Positions 18,187 to 27,408 of a DNA stretch of 64,000 bases are shown piece by piece. A program made the position numbers and the translations under genes. A model generated the notes under the pieces. That model was not told the DNA's origin. It saw only the letters and a list, made by a program, of their open reading frames with translations, and did not search any database. Origin of the DNA: an uncultured Paracoccaceae bacterium (GTDB lineage: Bacteria > Pseudomonadota > Alphaproteobacteria > Rhodobacterales > Rhodobacteraceae); assembly GCA_947503935.1 (NCBI GenBank), contig CANNFR010000003.1, positions 186,001 through 250,000 on the forward strand. The letters are read 5' to 3'. Positions within the stretch are counted from its first letter, which is position 1. Each line of letters opens with the position of its first letter.

Positions 18187-20471
18187 GAAGCCAGCCTTTC
18201 TTCGGGGGCGTCCGGCATCGCGGGCAAAACGATGCTGAATGTAGTTCCCACATTTTGCTTGGTGGTGAAGCTGACCGTGCCGTCGAACGCTTCGATGATC
18301 GCCTTGGTGATGCTCAGTCCCAGCCCGGTGCCGCCGCTGTTGCGTGTTGTCGAGCTATCGGCCTGCGCGAATTTCTCGAAGATCTTTGGGATGAAGTCTT
18401 CGGGGATGCCCGGGCCGCTGTCGGTGACGGAAATGCGGACGCTTTGCAGGCCGTCCCATTGCACATCGAAAACAACGTCTGATCCTTTTGGCGAAAACTT
18501 CGACGCGTTTGACAGAAGATTGACCAGGGCCTGGTTGAAGCGGCTTGTATCCAATCTGCAAAAGGCGGGCTCGGGCGCCTTGTTGACCCGGAAGTTGACG
18601 CCGTGCATCTCGGCGTAGCTTTGGTGACGGTCTACGATTTCATCGACCAGTTCCGAGATTTCGACCGTCTCCATGCGATATTCGATCTTGCCTGCGGCGA
18701 TCTTCTCCATATCCAGGATGTCGTTCACCAAATGGGCGAGACGGGCGCAATTGTCGTAAGACAGATCCAGAAGACGGCGTGTCTTATCGTCCAGATTGCC
18801 GGCCATCTTGACTTTCAGCAGGCCGAGCGCGCCGCGGATCGATGTCAGTGGCGTGCGCAGTTCGTGATTAACAGTCGAGACGAATTCATCCTTCATCACT
18901 TCCATCTGCTTGCGCGCGGTCACGTCGCGCAGGATGCCCGTGAACAGACGCCCGTCCTCAATAAGAGTTTCGCTGACAGATAACTCCATCGAAAAGGTCG
19001 AGCCGTCCTTGCGCAGTCCGATCAGATCACGGCCTTTGCCGATGACCGTGTTGCGCCGGACCGGGTCGAAACCTTTCAGGTAAGCGTCATGGCGCGTTGC
19101 GTCGGATGAAGGCATGAGAAGACTTACATTTTTGCCTTCGACCTCCGAGGCCTGGTACCCGAAGATCGTTTGGCAAGCCGGATTGAAGCTGAGAACTTTT
19201 CCGGTTTCGCTGATAGTGATGATACCATCGACAACGGTATCCAATACGGCGCGGGCCTGCGATTCACTTCGCCGCAAGCGCCTGGTGAGCGCTTGGAACG
19301 ACCGGGCTAGATCCCCCAATTCGTCATGGCGATGAATGGGGAGGTCCTCGGGCGCGTGTCCGGCAGGGGTTGCGGTGATCTGCTCGGTCATCCGTCGCAC
19401 CGGCGCCGTCAGCTGGTCCGCCCCGAAGAGCGCTATACAAAGGCAACCCACGATCAAGACACCTGCGATCAGCAACGTTTCGTGCTGCGCCTCCAGGCTG
19501 CTGGCCAGTAATTTCGCGCGGGGCACATCCAGAACGATGCCCAGAAACGAGTCTGGATTGTGTATGTCGACGTTCACACGCACGAAATAGGCGATGTCTG
19601 ACGCATCTATATAGGTGTCTTCGTTTTGTTGGCTTTCATTGAACGGTTCAATGAACCCGGGCGCCGCATAAGACGCATCCGTCCTCAGCGCGACTGAAAC
19701 ACGCCCGCCAGCGGCGCCTTCGTATAGAAGATAGTCGCCGGCATGGTTTGTGACGACCAAGGCCTTTGTCGGATTGATTTCACGCGCGATCGTTTCCAGC
19801 GCCCCGAAGTAATCGACATTGATAACGGCAATGGCGAATTTGTCTCCGTCGACCACAACGGGCGCGATGATCCGAATGGTTGGCACCGATTGTGCATGAA
19901 TTGCGCCGTGTTCGCGGTTATAGGTCACCTCGGAGATGTGGGTTTGGCCGCGACCGAGCGCTGCACCATAGAGAAAATACGGCTCCGCCCCTTTAAGCTG
20001 CAGGTCTTCAGGCTCAACCCCTTGTAAACCGTCAGACGTGCGGTTGACCCGGACCAATTCGGGGCCACCTTCGCTTAGTCCGATGATACGGATCTGCGTG
20101 TAGTGGGGGCGCAATCGCATAATCGTCTTGAACGATTGCTGTATCTTTCGCCCCCAAGCCTCGGGCGTTGCGTCCGCTGCGGTCTGAGGTCCGCTTTCCC
20201 GCAGGCTGTGATAAAGGCCGGTGACGGGGGGAATCTGGCGCAGGATTTCAACGTCAGAGCGCATCTCATCAAAGGAATCCTCAAACTTCTGCGCGATCAA
20301 GCGGGTTTCCCAACCCAAGCCGTCCATTGCGGTATTGATCGTTGCCTGAACCGTCTGACGATAGGCGAACGTGCCCAGAGTGAGAGCGGCTATCATTGTA
20401 AGCCCGCAGGTGAGAAGCGTGATCCTGGCACGCAGCGTTCGGTAGGTTGAAGGCTTGATCAGTTTCAGCAT
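18183..20471 (-). CDS. Membrane sensor histidine kinase (sensor-HAMP-PAS-HisKA-HATPase)
   Basis: 762 aa from ATG 20471 (MLKLIKPSTYRTLRARITLL); the longer frame to 20621 adds residues with no membrane or signal character. One membrane helix at about 18-37 and another at about 331-349 flank a 290-residue periplasmic sensor of double-Cache type. HAMP (350-402), PAS (405-520), HisKA with His536 (TVNHELRTPL) and an HATPase domain with N, G1 and G2 boxes follow. First gene of the phosphorelay operon. The ligand is unknown. Confidence 0.92.
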   Translation of the reverse strand: MLKLIKPSTYRTLRARITLLTCGLTMIAALTLGTFAYRQTVQATINTAMDGLGWETRLIAQKFEDSFDEMRSDVEILRQIPPVTGLYHSLRESGPQTAADATPEAWGRKIQQSFKTIMRLRPHYTQIRIIGLSEGGPELVRVNRTSDGLQGVEPEDLQLKGAEPYFLYGAALGRGQTHISEVTYNREHGAIHAQSVPTIRIIAPVVVDGDKFAIAVINVDYFGALETIAREINPTKALVVTNHAGDYLLYEGAAGGRVSVALRTDASYAAPGFIEPFNESQQNEDTYIDASDIAYFVRVNVDIHNPDSFLGIVLDVPRAKLLASSLEAQHETLLIAGVLIVGCLCIALFGADQLTAPVRRMTEQITATPAGHAPEDLPIHRHDELGDLARSFQALTRRLRRSESQARAVLDTVVDGIITISETGKVLSFNPACQTIFGYQASEVEGKNVSLLMPSSDATRHDAYLKGFDPVRRNTVIGKGRDLIGLRKDGSTFSMELSVSETLIEDGRLFTGILRDVTARKQMEVMKDEFVSTVNHELRTPLTSIRGALGLLKVKMAGNLDDKTRRLLDLSYDNCARLAHLVNDILDMEKIAAGKIEYRMETVEISELVDEIVDRHQSYAEMHGVNFRVNKAPEPAFCRLDTSRFNQALVNLLSNASKFSPKGSDVVFDVQWDGLQSVRISVTDSGPGIPEDFIPKIFEKFAQADSSTTRNSGGTGLGLSITKAIIEAFDGTVSFTTKQNVGTTFSIVLPAMPDAPEERLAS

Positions 20472-20775
20472 TGGACCACAACCTGACAGATCGGGCGATA
20501 TTCGGGTCCGCGGCGTGTATGCATAGGTCGGGCCTCGATCTGTTGGCGGGTCATCAAATCGCTTGTAGGACAAAACCTCTAAGTGCTTCTTAACGTGCTT
20601 TTGTGTGATGAATTCGCACAATTGTTGGGTATTATGTGCGCACGTGCACCAAGATGCTCGGAATCTTCAAAAGAATGACATGCGCATACAAGCGAGAGGT
20701 GCTGCGGACCAACATATCCTTCTCATCAAAGGGCGAACCACTCACGGGACGCCCGCAACCTGGAAGGACTAGAAA
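20472..20775. other. Divergent intergenic region, kinase operon / repeat protein
   Basis: 304 bases that must hold the promoters of the kinase operon (leftward) and the secreted repeat protein (rightward). It is AT-richer around 20575-20640 and contains short symmetric words (TTGTG...CACAA near 20600; GTGCGCAC near 20636). No gene is supported here, and I could not place a confident -35/-10 pair. Confidence 0.45.
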
Positions 20776-21258
20776 ATGAACCGCATGACCCTCACAACCG
20801 CTCTCGTCGCCGCAACTGTTGCTTTCGGTGCGCCCGCCATGGCCAGCGATCAACTGGCCCGCTCGCTGGGTGTAGATGCCAGCCAGTACACCTTGGCCGA
20901 ACTGGCGCAGCTTCAGGTTGCCATCGAAGAAGGTGATCAGACTCGCGTCGACTTCATCCTGAGCGGTGGCGCAAATGCCATCAGCGGCCAGGCATCTGGC
21001 GCGGCGCAGCTGGCAGCGAATGTTGGCGTGCAGCCTGGGAACTTCTCCCTGACCGAGCTGGTCCAGCTGAAAACCGCGACAGAAGCTGGTGACCAGACCC
21101 GCGTCAACTTCATCACCAGCGGTGGTGCGGACGTGGTCTCAACGCAAAGCTTCGTGTCGCCGGGCCAAGCGCAGCTTGCCGCCTCGTTGGGCCTTGACCC
21201 GGCCGAGTACACGCTGGCCGAGCTGGCGTCGATCGCCGCTGACCGCGAAGACGACTGA
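20776..21258 (+). CDS. Secreted protein made of three internal repeats
   Basis: 160 aa with a clear signal peptide (cleavage likely after APAMA at residue 23). The mature chain is three copies of one unit starting at residues 26, 78 and 133: Q-L-A-x-S-L-G-V/L-x-x-x-x-Y-T-L-A-E-L, then a helix, GDQTRV and a short SGG strand. The third copy stops after the helix. A good ribosome binding site (GGAAGGA) precedes the ATG. It is acidic with no cysteines. Function unknown; periplasmic or extracellular. Its place opposite a sensor kinase operon makes common regulation possible. Confidence 0.85.
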   Translation: MNRMTLTTALVAATVAFGAPAMASDQLARSLGVDASQYTLAELAQLQVAIEEGDQTRVDFILSGGANAISGQASGAAQLAANVGVQPGNFSLTELVQLKTATEAGDQTRVNFITSGGADVVSTQSFVSPGQAQLAASLGLDPAEYTLAELASIAADREDD

Positions 21259-21288
21259 TCCTGCTGACCACACTATTGGTCTAGCCGT

Positions 21289-21317
21289 ATGGGCCCCAAG
21301 GTTATCTTGGGGCCCAT
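21289..21317. terminator. Terminator hairpin after the repeat-protein gene
   Basis: A perfect 12-bp stem, ATGGGCCCCAAG and CTTGGGGCCCAT, with loop GTTAT, 30 bases after the stop. There is no long T-run, but the stem is very stable. It lies between convergent genes and may also stop transcripts from priA. Confidence 0.8.
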
Positions 21318-21451
21318 CTACGTTGCCGGAAAGGAAAGCCCACGAAACGCCGGCGGCGCCGTGCGGCATGGGGTGCTACAGCCATTCCCGCGCCGCATTG
21401 CGGAAGTCATTCGTGGGCCGGTGTTAACGACGCGCGGATAATAGCGTCGGA

Positions 21452-23641
21452 TCAAAGAAAGCTCTGAGGATCGATATCGATACTCAGGCGCAGGTTGGCG
21501 GGCAGTTTTAGCCCCTCGATCCAGGCTGCCAGCGCCTGTTGCAGTGGCGCGCCTTTGGCCGCCTTGACCAGCAAGCGCACGCGATGGCGGCCCCTGATGC
21601 GGGCGATGGGCGCCGGGGCAGGGCCGAAGACCTGGGCGCCGATCCGGCGCAAGGCGGCATCGTTGCGCGCCAGATGGTTTCCCAGATCAAACACGGTCTG
21701 CACGTCGGGAGCCGACAGGATGATACCGGCCAGGCGCCCATAGGGCGGCATGGCCATCGCCTCACGCTCTGCCGCTTCAGCCCGCCAAAATTCCTCTTCG
21801 TTGCCGGCAAGGATGGCGCGAATGACGGGATGTTCCGGCTGATAGCTTTGCAAAAGCGCGATACCGGGGCGGTCGGCCCGGCCGGCGCGGCCTGCCACCT
21901 GGCGCATCAGTTGAAACGTGCGTTCCGCCGCGCGCAGGTCCGAGCCCTGCAGCCCCAGATCGGCATCGATCACGCCGACAAGCGTCAGTAGAGGGAAATT
22001 ATGTCCCTTGGCGACCAGCTGGGTGCCGATGATGATATCAGCGTCCCCTGCCGCAATCGCCTCAATCTCGGCCTTGAGCGCGCGGGCCGAACCGAAAAGG
22101 TCCGACGACAGCACCCGCGTCCGTGCCTCGGGGAAGGTCTTGGCGACCTCTTCCGCCATCCGCTCAACCCCCGGACCGACGGGCGCCAGCTTGCCCTCGA
22201 CCCCGCAATTGGGGCAGGCGGCGGGAATGGGCGTCGTCTCGCCGCATTGATGGCACATCAGTCGTTTGAGGAAACGGTGTTCGACCATGCGGGCATCGCA
22301 TTGGGCGCAGCCGACCTGATGGCCGCAGGCGCGGCAAAGCGTGACGGGCGCATAGCCGCGCCGGTTCAAAAAGAGCAGCGATTGTTCGCCCGCCGCGATC
22401 CGTTCGGTCACCGCACGCGCCAGGGTGGGCGAGATCCAGCGGTCGGACGGCAAAGCCTCGTCGCGCATGTCGATCGCACGCATCTCGGGCAGGTCAGACG
22501 GGCCGAACCTGGCGGTCAGATCAAGGCGTTTATACTTGCCCGCCTCGGCATTAGCCCAGGTTTCAAGCGACGGCGTGGCCGAGGCCAGAACCACCTGCGC
22601 ATCCGATAGAGAGGCGCGCAAAACGGCCATGTCGCGGGCGTTGTAAAGCACGCCGTCCTCTTGCTTGTACGAGGTGTCATGCTCTTCATCCACGATGATG
22701 AGGCCAAGGTCACGGAAGGGCAGGAAGAGCGCTGACCGCGCGCCCACGATCAGTTCGGCGCCCCCTTCGCCGACCATCCGCCAGAGGCGGCGGCGTTCGG
22801 TCATCGTCACGCCGGAATGCCATTCGGCAGGGCGCGCCCCGAACCGCGCCTCGACACGGGCCAGAAAGCCCGCGGTCAGAGCGATTTCTGGCAAGAGGAC
22901 CAAAGCCTGCCGGCCTTTCGACAGGCAGGCCGCGACGGCCTCAAGGTAGACTTCGGTCTTGCCCGAGCCGGTGACGCCTTTCAGCAAGGTCGTCGAATAG
23001 CGGCCCGCGCCTTGGCGCAGAATGGCGGCCGCTTTGGCCTGGTCGTCGGTCAGATCCAGACCGGGCCGTGTGACATCAAGCCTGGGGTAGGGCGTGTCGC
23101 GGGGGCTTTCCTCCTCGCGCAAGGCGCCTTGGGCGACCAGACCTTTCACGACGCTGCTGGTCACGCCCGCTGACTGGGCCAGCTCCGACAGGGTCACGGC
23201 CGCGTCGCCGAACGCGTCCATCGCATCCAGAACGCGGGCGCGGGCCTCTGTCATCCGGTCAGGCTCGCGGTCGCCGCGGAGATAGACCTTGCGCATCGAC
23301 AGCGCGTCGCCCAGACCGGGCGCACGGGTGGCGAGGCGCACCATGGCATGCATGGGGGTCAGGGTGTAGTCCGCGGCCCGGGTCAGGAATGTGCGCATGT
23401 CTTCGCGCATTGGCGCTGCATCAAGCACACGGGTTATCGACCGTATTTTTGCAGGATCAAAGTCTGTATCGCCAGCGCCCCAGGTTACGCCCAAGACCCT
23501 TCGCGGCCCGAGCGGCACTTCAACAAAATCGCCGGTTCCGCATCCGCCGACGGGCGCCTTGTAGGTCAGGAGGCGGTCCAAAGGCTCGGCCGTGAGCACA
23601 CCAACCAAAGCGCCGTGTGGAAACAGGCCGTCATCGGACAT
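21452..23641 (-). CDS. priA: Primosomal protein N' (replication restart helicase)
   Basis: 729 aa. It recognises stalled forks and reloads the replicative helicase. An N-terminal 3'-end-binding domain is followed by Walker A GVTGSGKTEVYLE (residues 222-234), Walker B DEEHD (318-322), and the inserted zinc module with paired CxxC motifs (CRACGHQVGCAQC, CHQCGE, CPNCG). A helicase C-terminal domain with QxxGRAGR-type motif VI (QVAGRAGR) completes it. All key elements are intact. No neighbour is functionally linked. Confidence 0.96.
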   Translation of the reverse strand: MSDDGLFPHGALVGVLTAEPLDRLLTYKAPVGGCGTGDFVEVPLGPRRVLGVTWGAGDTDFDPAKIRSITRVLDAAPMREDMRTFLTRAADYTLTPMHAMVRLATRAPGLGDALSMRKVYLRGDREPDRMTEARARVLDAMDAFGDAAVTLSELAQSAGVTSSVVKGLVAQGALREEESPRDTPYPRLDVTRPGLDLTDDQAKAAAILRQGAGRYSTTLLKGVTGSGKTEVYLEAVAACLSKGRQALVLLPEIALTAGFLARVEARFGARPAEWHSGVTMTERRRLWRMVGEGGAELIVGARSALFLPFRDLGLIIVDEEHDTSYKQEDGVLYNARDMAVLRASLSDAQVVLASATPSLETWANAEAGKYKRLDLTARFGPSDLPEMRAIDMRDEALPSDRWISPTLARAVTERIAAGEQSLLFLNRRGYAPVTLCRACGHQVGCAQCDARMVEHRFLKRLMCHQCGETTPIPAACPNCGVEGKLAPVGPGVERMAEEVAKTFPEARTRVLSSDLFGSARALKAEIEAIAAGDADIIIGTQLVAKGHNFPLLTLVGVIDADLGLQGSDLRAAERTFQLMRQVAGRAGRADRPGIALLQSYQPEHPVIRAILAGNEEEFWRAEAAEREAMAMPPYGRLAGIILSAPDVQTVFDLGNHLARNDAALRRIGAQVFGPAPAPIARIRGRHRVRLLVKAAKGAPLQQALAAWIEGLKLPANLRLSIDIDPQSFL

Positions 23642-23954
23642 GGTGCATTGGCATCTGGTTTAAGGGCATGGGCATCGTTTCGCTGAGCGAAGCAGGATGC
23701 GCAAGTGTTGACGGACGATCAAGTGGTGGCGGAACAATTCTTCTGCGAAGAATTACCATACCATCGAATTTCCTGCGAAAATTCTGATTTTTCGCAGAAA
23801 AAACGTGCCCGGATGAAGAGGCACCGAGATTTTTCGCAGAAAAATCGCGCTAGCAGAACCGCGTGCAGGGGGAACCTCATGAAAGCGGTTTCACGGTCTT
23901 TCACCATGGGGTAGAACGCGTTGAAACCTTTGGCCGAGCCTGCAGGAGCCCTTC
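23642..23954. other. Divergent intergenic region between priA and transaldolase
   Basis: 313 bases. The main content is four 19-bp palindromes listed separately (23736-23846). A small leftward reading frame here (23719-23907), with a repeated RFFCEKS-like word, is only a by-product of those palindromes and is not called as a gene. Confidence 0.6.
23736..23846. repeat. Four 19-bp hyphenated palindromes with TGC/GCA centre
   Basis: Copies at 23736-23754 (AATTCTTC-TGC-GAAGAATT, perfect), 23766-23784 (one mismatch), 23786-23804 (one mismatch) and 23828-23846 (GATTTTTC-GCA-GAAAAATC, perfect). The first two have TGC centres and the last two GCA. Centre-to-centre distances are 30, 20 and 42 bases, close to 3, 2 and 4 helical turns, so all four face the same side of the DNA. 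They are operator-like sites or a clustered intergenic repeat family; the binding protein is unknown. Confidence 0.8.
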
Positions 23955-24608
23955 ATGAAATTCTTCGTCGATACCGCTGATACCGATGCCATTGCCGAGT
24001 TGAACGATCTTGGCATGGTCGATGGCGTGACCACCAATCCGTCCCTCATCCTCAAGTCAGGGCGGGACATTCTGGAAGTGACGAAGGAGATTTGCGAGAT
24101 GGTCGCAGGCCCCGTTTCGGCCGAAGTGGTCGCGACCGAGGCCGATGACATGATTGCCGAGGGTCGTAAACTGGCCGAAATCGCCCCCAACATTGCGGTC
24201 AAGGTGCCGCTGACCTGGGCGGGCCTGAAAGCCTGCAAGGTCATCTCGGGCGAGGGGCATATGGTCAATGTGACGCTCTGCTTTTCTGCGAACCAGGCAC
24301 TGCTGGCGGCCAAAGCGGGGGCGACGTTCATCTCGCCGTTCATTGGGCGATTGGATGATCTCAACCTGGATGGGATGGATCTGATCTCGGATATCCGGCA
24401 GATCTACGACAATTACGATTTCAAGACCGAGATCCTGGCCGCCTCGATCCGCTCGGCCAATCACATGAGCCAGGCCGCGCTGATCGGCGCCGATGTCGCC
24501 ACCGCGCCGCCCAATGTCATCAAGGCGATGGCCAGCCATGTGCTAACCGACAAGGGGCTTGACGCTTTCCTCAAGGACTGGGCGAAGACGGGTCAGAAGA
24601 TCCTCTGA
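23955..24608 (+). CDS. tal: Transaldolase, short (FSA/TalC-like) family
   Basis: A 217-aa TIM-barrel aldolase of the short transaldolase subfamily. The Schiff-base lysine is in NIAVKVPLT, and [14 protein letters not shown] and [11 protein letters not shown] are family signatures. The usual role is transfer of dihydroxyacetone units in the pentose phosphate pathway; some relatives act as fructose-6-phosphate aldolases, and sequence alone does not separate them. It lies downstream of the four palindromes, which may control it. Confidence 0.9.
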   Translation: MKFFVDTADTDAIAELNDLGMVDGVTTNPSLILKSGRDILEVTKEICEMVAGPVSAEVVATEADDMIAEGRKLAEIAPNIAVKVPLTWAGLKACKVISGEGHMVNVTLCFSANQALLAAKAGATFISPFIGRLDDLNLDGMDLISDIRQIYDNYDFKTEILAASIRSANHMSQAALIGADVATAPPNVIKAMASHVLTDKGLDAFLKDWAKTGQKIL

Positions 24609-24651
24609 GATCAGTGCGCTTCGTCACCGGCGCGGCGGCTGACCTTGCGTC

Positions 24652-24669
24652 ACGCCGCTCCTGCGGCGT
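24652..24669 (+). terminator. Possible terminator after the transaldolase gene
   Basis: ACGCCGC and GCGGCGT form a 7-bp GC stem around a TCCT loop, 44 bases after the stop. No T-run follows, so strength is uncertain. Confidence 0.45.
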
Positions 24670-24818
24670 TGCAATCATACAGCAGTGTCGCCGAAAGCGC
24701 CCCGATTTCGTGCCAGCGGCCAAGTTGTCATAGACGCGTGCGCCTCGTCTGAGAAATATAGAACAAGAAATTTCTGTGAGTTTCCTGTAGACTGCAGGCA
24801 ACTCTTAAAGGGGACGGC

Positions 24819-25526
24819 ATGGGGAATACGGCACGTATCGAGGGGGAATTGCGCGACCGCATTCTCTCGCGGCCCGAGGTTATTCTGGACGACCGCGATG
24901 TGATGCGCGCGCTGGTCGGCGCGAATGACCGTGCGATGGGCGGCAATATCATCGACCTGCGCGGCATCGCGATGGACCGGCTTGAGGCACGGCTGGACCG
25001 GCTTGAGGACACGCATCGCACGGTGATCGCCGCGGCTTATGACAATGTCGCCGGGACGCAATCGATCCACAGGGCGGTTCTGCAATTGCTGGATGCGGGG
25101 GGCTTTGAGGCGTTTCTGGCAGCCTTGTCGCATGACGTGCCCGGTATCCTTCGGGTCGATGCGATGCGTCTGGTGCTTGAGACACGCAGCGAAGCCGATG
25201 ATGTGCTCGATCGGCTTGGCGGCTCGGTTCTTTGTGTCGCTGATCCGGGCTTCGTCGAAGCCTACATGGCGCTGGGCCGGCCGGCGAATGACCGGCCGAT
25301 CATCCTTCGCAGCATGGAAGCCGGGCAGGGGCTGTTGTTCGGCAAAGCCGGTGACAAAGTGCAATCCGAAGCCCTGATCCGGCTGGATCTGGGGCCGCGC
25401 CGCCTGCCGGCGATGCTGGCCATGGGCTCGGCCGACCCAAGCCAGTTCCGCAGCGGGCAGGGCACCGACCTTCTGGCCTTTTTCGGCGGCGTGTTCGAAC
25501 GCACGATGCGCCGCTGGCTGGGATGA
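24819..25526 (+). CDS. DUF484 family protein
   Basis: A 235-aa GAF-like protein of the DUF484 family: an N-terminal helical coiled segment (LEARLDRLEDTHRTV), then a GAF-type alpha/beta domain. AGGGGACG precedes the ATG. Its stop overlaps the xerC start by four bases. The DUF484-xerC pair recurs across Proteobacteria, suggesting a role with the recombinase or chromosome dimer resolution, but no biochemical function is established to my knowledge. Confidence 0.88.
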   Translation: MGNTARIEGELRDRILSRPEVILDDRDVMRALVGANDRAMGGNIIDLRGIAMDRLEARLDRLEDTHRTVIAAAYDNVAGTQSIHRAVLQLLDAGGFEAFLAALSHDVPGILRVDAMRLVLETRSEADDVLDRLGGSVLCVADPGFVEAYMALGRPANDRPIILRSMEAGQGLLFGKAGDKVQSEALIRLDLGPRRLPAMLAMGSADPSQFRSGQGTDLLAFFGGVFERTMRRWLG

Positions 25527-26443
25527 CGTTCCTCGCGCCCGCCCGCGCAGATGCGCTTGAGGCGTGGCTTGGCCATCTGAAATCGCTGGACGGCCGCGCC
25601 GAGGCGACGCTGACGGCCTATCGCACCGATGTGCTGGGGTTTCTGGCCTTTATGGCCCAGCATTCCGGGGGGGATGCCGGGATCGCGCAGCTGGGCCGCC
25701 TCAAGATCACCGATATGCGGGCCTGGATGGCGCATGAGCGGGGCCGGGGCCTGTCTGCCCGGTCACTGGCCCGTGCGCTGTCATCGGTGAAATCCTTCAT
25801 CCGTTGGCTGGCCGACCGCGAGGGGTTCGACCCCACAGCAATTCTGTCGACCCGCGCGCCGAAATTCACCAAGAAACTGCCGCGCCCACTCAGCGAACAG
25901 GCGGCCCGTGACGTGATCAGCACGGTCGAGCTGCAGGCGCGTGAGCCCTGGGTGGCATTGCGCGATACCGCGGTCATCACGCTGCTTTACGGCTGCGGTC
26001 TGCGTATCTCGGAGGCGCTTTCGCTGAAAGGCAGCGACGCGCCCCTGGCATCCGTCATCCGGATCCGCGGGAAAGGCGGCAAGGAGCGCATCGTGCCGGT
26101 TCTACCCACCGCGCAACAGGCGGTGGCGGCCTACATGCAGGCCTGCCCCTATGATCTGCAAGGGCCGCAGGCCTTGTTCCGCGGGGTGCGCGGCGGCCCA
26201 CTTTCCCCCCGCCTGATCTCCAAGGTGATGGAGCAGACCCGGATGCAGTTGGGTCTGCCGGCCACCGCCACGCCCCATGCGCTGCGCCATTCTTTCGCCA
26301 CCCATCTCTTGAATGCGGGCGGTGACCTTCGTGCCATTCAGGAGCTTCTGGGCCATGCCTCTCTCTCGACGACCGAGGCCTATACCGCCGTCGACACCGC
26401 GCGGCTGATGGATGTCTATGAGAAGGCCCATCCCAAGGCCTGA
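25523..26443 (+). CDS. xerC: Tyrosine recombinase XerC
   Basis: A 306-aa site-specific recombinase resolving chromosome dimers at dif with XerD. A SAM-like N-terminal core-binding domain precedes the catalytic domain, which has Arg161, Lys185, His252, Arg255, His278 and nucleophile Tyr287 (TTEAYTAV). Length and the coupling to DUF484 mark the housekeeping XerC rather than a phage or island integrase. Confidence 0.94.
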   Translation: MTFLAPARADALEAWLGHLKSLDGRAEATLTAYRTDVLGFLAFMAQHSGGDAGIAQLGRLKITDMRAWMAHERGRGLSARSLARALSSVKSFIRWLADREGFDPTAILSTRAPKFTKKLPRPLSEQAARDVISTVELQAREPWVALRDTAVITLLYGCGLRISEALSLKGSDAPLASVIRIRGKGGKERIVPVLPTAQQAVAAYMQACPYDLQGPQALFRGVRGGPLSPRLISKVMEQTRMQLGLPATATPHALRHSFATHLLNAGGDLRAIQELLGHASLSTTEAYTAVDTARLMDVYEKAHPKA

Positions 26444-26531
26444 GGGGCGGGGCACACACTTTGCCATAAACCGCAGGCCCCACCCGCGCCAATCCGTTGC
26501 GCCAGCACGCCTTTTCCGCCATGACGGACCG

Positions 26532-27224
26532 ATGACATCGAAGCTAAGTGCGATTTTTGTCCATCTTTTCACCGCCACGGGCGCCGTCTTTGCGATGCTG
26601 GCCATGCTGGCGGCGGTTGAGGAACAATGGAGCCTGATGTTCCTCTGGCTGGTGGTCTCGTTCATCGTCGACGGCATCGACGGCCCCCTGGCGCGGCGCT
26701 ATGACGTCAAGAGCAATGCGCCGCAGATCGACGGCGTGTTGATGGATCTGATCATCGACTACCTGACTTACGTCTTCATCCCGGCCTATGCCTTGTTCAA
26801 ATCGGGCCTCTTGCCCGGCTGGACCGGCTGGATCGCGATCATCGTCATCACCTTCGCATCGGTCATCTATTTCGCCGATACCCGTATGAAAACAAAAGAC
26901 AACTCTTTCGCGGGCTTTCCCGGTTGCTGGAACATGGTGGTCATTGTCCTCTTCGCGGTGCAGCCGTCTTTCTGGACGTCGCTCGTCATCGTGATCGCCT
27001 TTGCCGTGGCCATGTTCACACCGCTGAAGTTCATCCACCCGGTGCGCACCGACCGCTGGCGCGCGCTGTCACTGCCCCTGGCCGTGGCCTGGACGTTCTT
27101 TGCGGGTTGGGCGGCCTGGGTAGATTTTCACCCCGAAAGCTGGGCCCATTGGGGCTTGATCCTGACGTCGCTCTACCTGGTTTTCGCCGGCATCTTGCAG
27201 CAGATCGTGCCAGAGCGGGGGTGA
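26532..27224 (+). CDS. pcs: Phosphatidylcholine synthase
   Basis: A CDP-alcohol phosphatidyltransferase that joins choline to CDP-diacylglycerol, a route known from rhizobia and relatives. The motif DGIDGPLARR with GVLMDLIID 12 residues on gives the metal-binding Asp set, and IDYLTYVFIPAYALF is typical of Pcs. Seven or eight membrane segments; 230 aa. ATG 26532 (MTSKLSAIFVHLFTATG) fits the family; the longer frame is rejected. It supports a host-associated or marine alphaproteobacterial lifestyle in which choline is available. Confidence 0.9.
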   Translation: MTSKLSAIFVHLFTATGAVFAMLAMLAAVEEQWSLMFLWLVVSFIVDGIDGPLARRYDVKSNAPQIDGVLMDLIIDYLTYVFIPAYALFKSGLLPGWTGWIAIIVITFASVIYFADTRMKTKDNSFAGFPGCWNMVVIVLFAVQPSFWTSLVIVIAFAVAMFTPLKFIHPVRTDRWRALSLPLAVAWTFFAGWAAWVDFHPESWAHWGLILTSLYLVFAGILQQIVPERG

Positions 27225-27408
27225 CGTATGCCGGACTTGGGCCCTTACCGCATTCTATGGGGTAGCCGCTGAAGATGTGCAGAATGCGACCGACGCTGTG
27301 AACGGCATCGCCGCAAACGGTTTTTTAATCTCATTCGCCTTCTGCCAAGCGGACGGCTGGACGTTTCGATCTGCAGCCCCATATGCCCCCCGGAAGAGGG
27401 AGTGTGTA

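Noticed and set aside
23719-23907. Leftward 62-aa frame with a repeated RFFCEKS-like word
   Set aside because: The repeat comes from the 19-bp palindromes; there is no other sign of coding.
25523-26443. Integrase of a mobile element
   Set aside because: Length, catalytic residues and coupling to DUF484 identify chromosomal XerC; no att-like repeats or cargo nearby.
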